From NCBI GenBank assembly GCA_030248065.1, contig JASAMV010008528.1, positions 1 through 10,232 of the forward strand: a DNA stretch of 10,232 nucleotides. The letters run 5' to 3'. Below the pieces are notes generated by a model. The model made no database searches and was not told the origin of the DNA. It worked only from the letters and a program-made list of their open reading frames with translations. Position numbers and translations under genes: made by a program. Positions 1 through 10,232 of the stretch are shown piece by piece. The first letter of the stretch is position 1, and every line of letters begins with the position of its first letter. This DNA comes from Rhynchonema sp. JSB1_4 (lineage: Eukaryota > Nematoda > Chromadorea > Monhysterida > Xyalidae).

Positions 1-97
1 GACCAGGATTACTTCACTGCCCTAAGGGGTAGCTAGCTGAGGAGTCAACCCTCGGGGGCAGGTGCTGTGGCTGGGGGGGTGGGAGTCCCCCCCAATG

Positions 98-446
98 GTA
101 CCCTACCCGCCCGGCCTGGTACGCTTCCCCCTCCCGCCCGCTCTTGTACCTCCCCCCTCCCACCCACCCTGGTACCCTACCGCCCCAATTTTTCCCCCCA
201 AAATGCCCGTTTTGGTAAAAAATTGCCCAAATTTCGACCGAAAACCCTAAAAAGTGCAGAAAATTGTCGCGCTGCGCGCGATATATAATTTTTAGTATAA
301 AAGCGGCGCCCGAAAAACTTTACCCTACCCGCCCCCAAAAAATACCCCCCCCCCTCCCCCCAAACCGGATTCCCCCCCCCCGAATCCCAGGTACACTACC
401 CCTCTACTCCCATTACCGCCCCAATTTTTTTCCACCTGTCCCCCCT
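98..446. repeat. C-tract repeat pair around an AT-rich, hairpin-bearing core
   Basis: Two similar blocks lie in the same orientation, about 98-209 and 319-446. Each starts with ACCCTACCCGCCC and ends with TACCGCCCCAATTTTT. The spacer is AT-rich and carries the small hairpin TCGCGC-TGC-GCGCGA (267-281). The build (GC-rich direct subterminal repeats, AT-rich core, GCGC hairpin) resembles the outer element of intron 3, so it is probably a related non-autonomous transposon. I could not define its ends. Confidence 0.55.
296..303 (+). promoter_or_regulatory. TATA-box-like TATAAAAG
   Basis: A good match to a metazoan TATA box, but more than 700 bp upstream of the ATG and inside a repeat. It could serve SPT16 only with a long 5'UTR or UTR introns. 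A chance match in AT-rich repeat DNA is just as likely. Confidence 0.15.
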
Positions 447-725
447 CCGCAAAAGTAGCGGGCTAAAGAGGAATGGTGAGGAAGGGTATCAATCTCGAGC
501 CGACCCCGGCAAAGGGTATCTCGAGCAAGTACCGAGCAAGTATCGCGAGCAAAACCCCAAAAATGGGGTGTGAACGGATGTTTTTTCGCTTGTAATCGCA
601 TTTATTCTTGTCGATTGGTAAATAAGAGGCGTATTTTGTGCTCTGAACAAACAACGAACGTGCATAAATGTACCGTTAACCCACTATCAAGCGTTAATAC
701 ACTACTGTATAGGGGATGTTACTTA

Positions 726-808
726 GGGGGGCTCTATTACTTCACTGACCCCTTTTTTTGGGGGGCTGTATTACGGGGGGGCTCTATTCCGGGGAGGGGG
801 CTGTATTT
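726..808 (+). repeat. G-tract tandem repeat GGGGGGCTSTATT, four degenerate units
   Basis: Units at about 726-740, 760-774, 775-790 and 795-808 share a run of five to seven G followed by CTCTATT or CTGTATT. Spacing is irregular. Four G-runs within about 75 bases could form a G-quadruplex on the + strand about 240 bp before the SPT16 ATG. Confidence 0.7.
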
Positions 809-929
809 AGGTTTTTACGGTATGTGGACCGGGCCCTGGCCCATGTACCACACAACCACCGGCACCGTGTCGTGTAATCTCTGTTTGGTTCATTTTTTTG
901 GTTTCAGGTTTCATGGCACGTGCGTGACC

Positions 930-976
930 GTAAGCGACGGGCACTGCCAAGCGACGGACGTTCTTTATCGATTTCA
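930..976 (+). other. possible 47-nt 5'UTR intron of SPT16
   Basis: A GTAAGC donor at 930 and an ATTTCAG acceptor ending at 976 bracket 47 nt, and a GGTTTCAG acceptor ends at 907 just before. This would make 908-929 a tiny non-coding exon. 47 nt is shorter than any coding intron in this gene (minimum 82), so this is tentative. Confidence 0.25.
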
Positions 977-1022
977 GGCTGCGGTGATTCATTGAAAGGT
1001 TGAAAACTTGAAGTTGTCCACG

Positions 1023-1033
1023 CCCGCTCTCAG
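1023..1033 (+). promoter_or_regulatory. acceptor-like CCCGCTCTCAG five to six nt before the ATG
   Basis: A pyrimidine-rich stretch ending in CAG sits immediately before AAAAATG. It could be the 3' splice site of a 5'UTR intron, or a spliced-leader acceptor if the organism trans-splices. The sequence cannot tell these apart. Confidence 0.3.
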
Positions 1034-1037
1034 AAAA

Positions 1038-10090
<9,053 letters not shown>

Positions 10091-10232
10091 GTATGATGGC
10101 GCAAAGTCCGTGTTTACAGTTCCAGTTCGTGTCACTTTGCATGCGCATGATATGGAATATGGGTCGGTGTGCTGTGCACTTCGGTGGTATCCTGGGTCGG
10201 GTGGTCGGAGATCGGTTTCACTTTGGTGGGCG

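Larger units (their letters stand above)
1..1037. other. 5' flanking region: repeats, no convincing gene
   Basis: The stretch before the SPT16 start codon holds C-tract repeats (about 98-446), short repeats with GAGC and GGTATC words (about 485-560), a G-tract tandem repeat (726-808) and a putative 5'UTR intron. Open frames here (for example 570-995) read through low-complexity sequence and resemble no protein family known to me. Promoter and transcription start cannot be fixed from sequence alone. Confidence 0.7.

Noticed and set aside
570..995. Open + strand frame of 141 codons upstream of SPT16
   Set aside because: It runs through the G-tract repeat and splice-like pyrimidine stretches, its composition (Gly/Tyr/Phe/Cys-rich) follows the repeats, and it matches no family.

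Overview
The window is eukaryotic genomic DNA holding one large split gene on the + strand. Translating short exon-sized segments gives, in order and without rearrangement, about 770 residues of the FACT histone-chaperone subunit SPT16. Twenty exons (1038 to 9614) join into a single open frame. All twenty introns, counting the one after exon 20, start with GT and end with CAG. A 21st exon (about 10006 to 10090) is recognisable but has a local reading-frame problem. The end of the Spt16 middle domain and the acidic C-terminal tail must lie beyond the right edge. Many introns, AT-rich intron ends and an animal-like Spt16 sequence suggest an invertebrate metazoan. I cannot name the group; a nematode is possible but unproven.

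Layout: 1-1037 is upstream/5' flanking DNA rich in C- and G-tract repeats. It has no convincing gene, only a possible 5'UTR intron and an acceptor-like site 5 nt before the ATG. Then come the N-lobe (exons 1-5), the M24 aminopeptidase-like 'pita-bread' domain (exons 6-12), an acidic/charged linker (exons 13-14), the dimerisation domain (exons 15-17) and the start of the histone-binding middle domain (exons 18-21).

The most unusual content is in the introns. Three of them (3, 14 and 16) carry short non-autonomous DNA transposons with hAT-type ends. Each has terminal inverted repeats starting CAG or TAG and 8-bp target duplications, perfect or nearly so. In intron 3 one element sits inside another: a 486-bp copy with perfect 11-bp ends and a perfect 8-bp duplication is inserted in an older 894-bp element. 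Taking the elements out shrinks these introns to about 99, 114 and 247 bp, so insertions explain much of the intron expansion. The inner element also carries an exon-like ORF followed by a splice donor, perhaps a transposase 5' remnant. Introns 17 and 18 share a diverged directly repeated segment of about 115 bp. No RNA gene, CRISPR array or prokaryotic feature was found.
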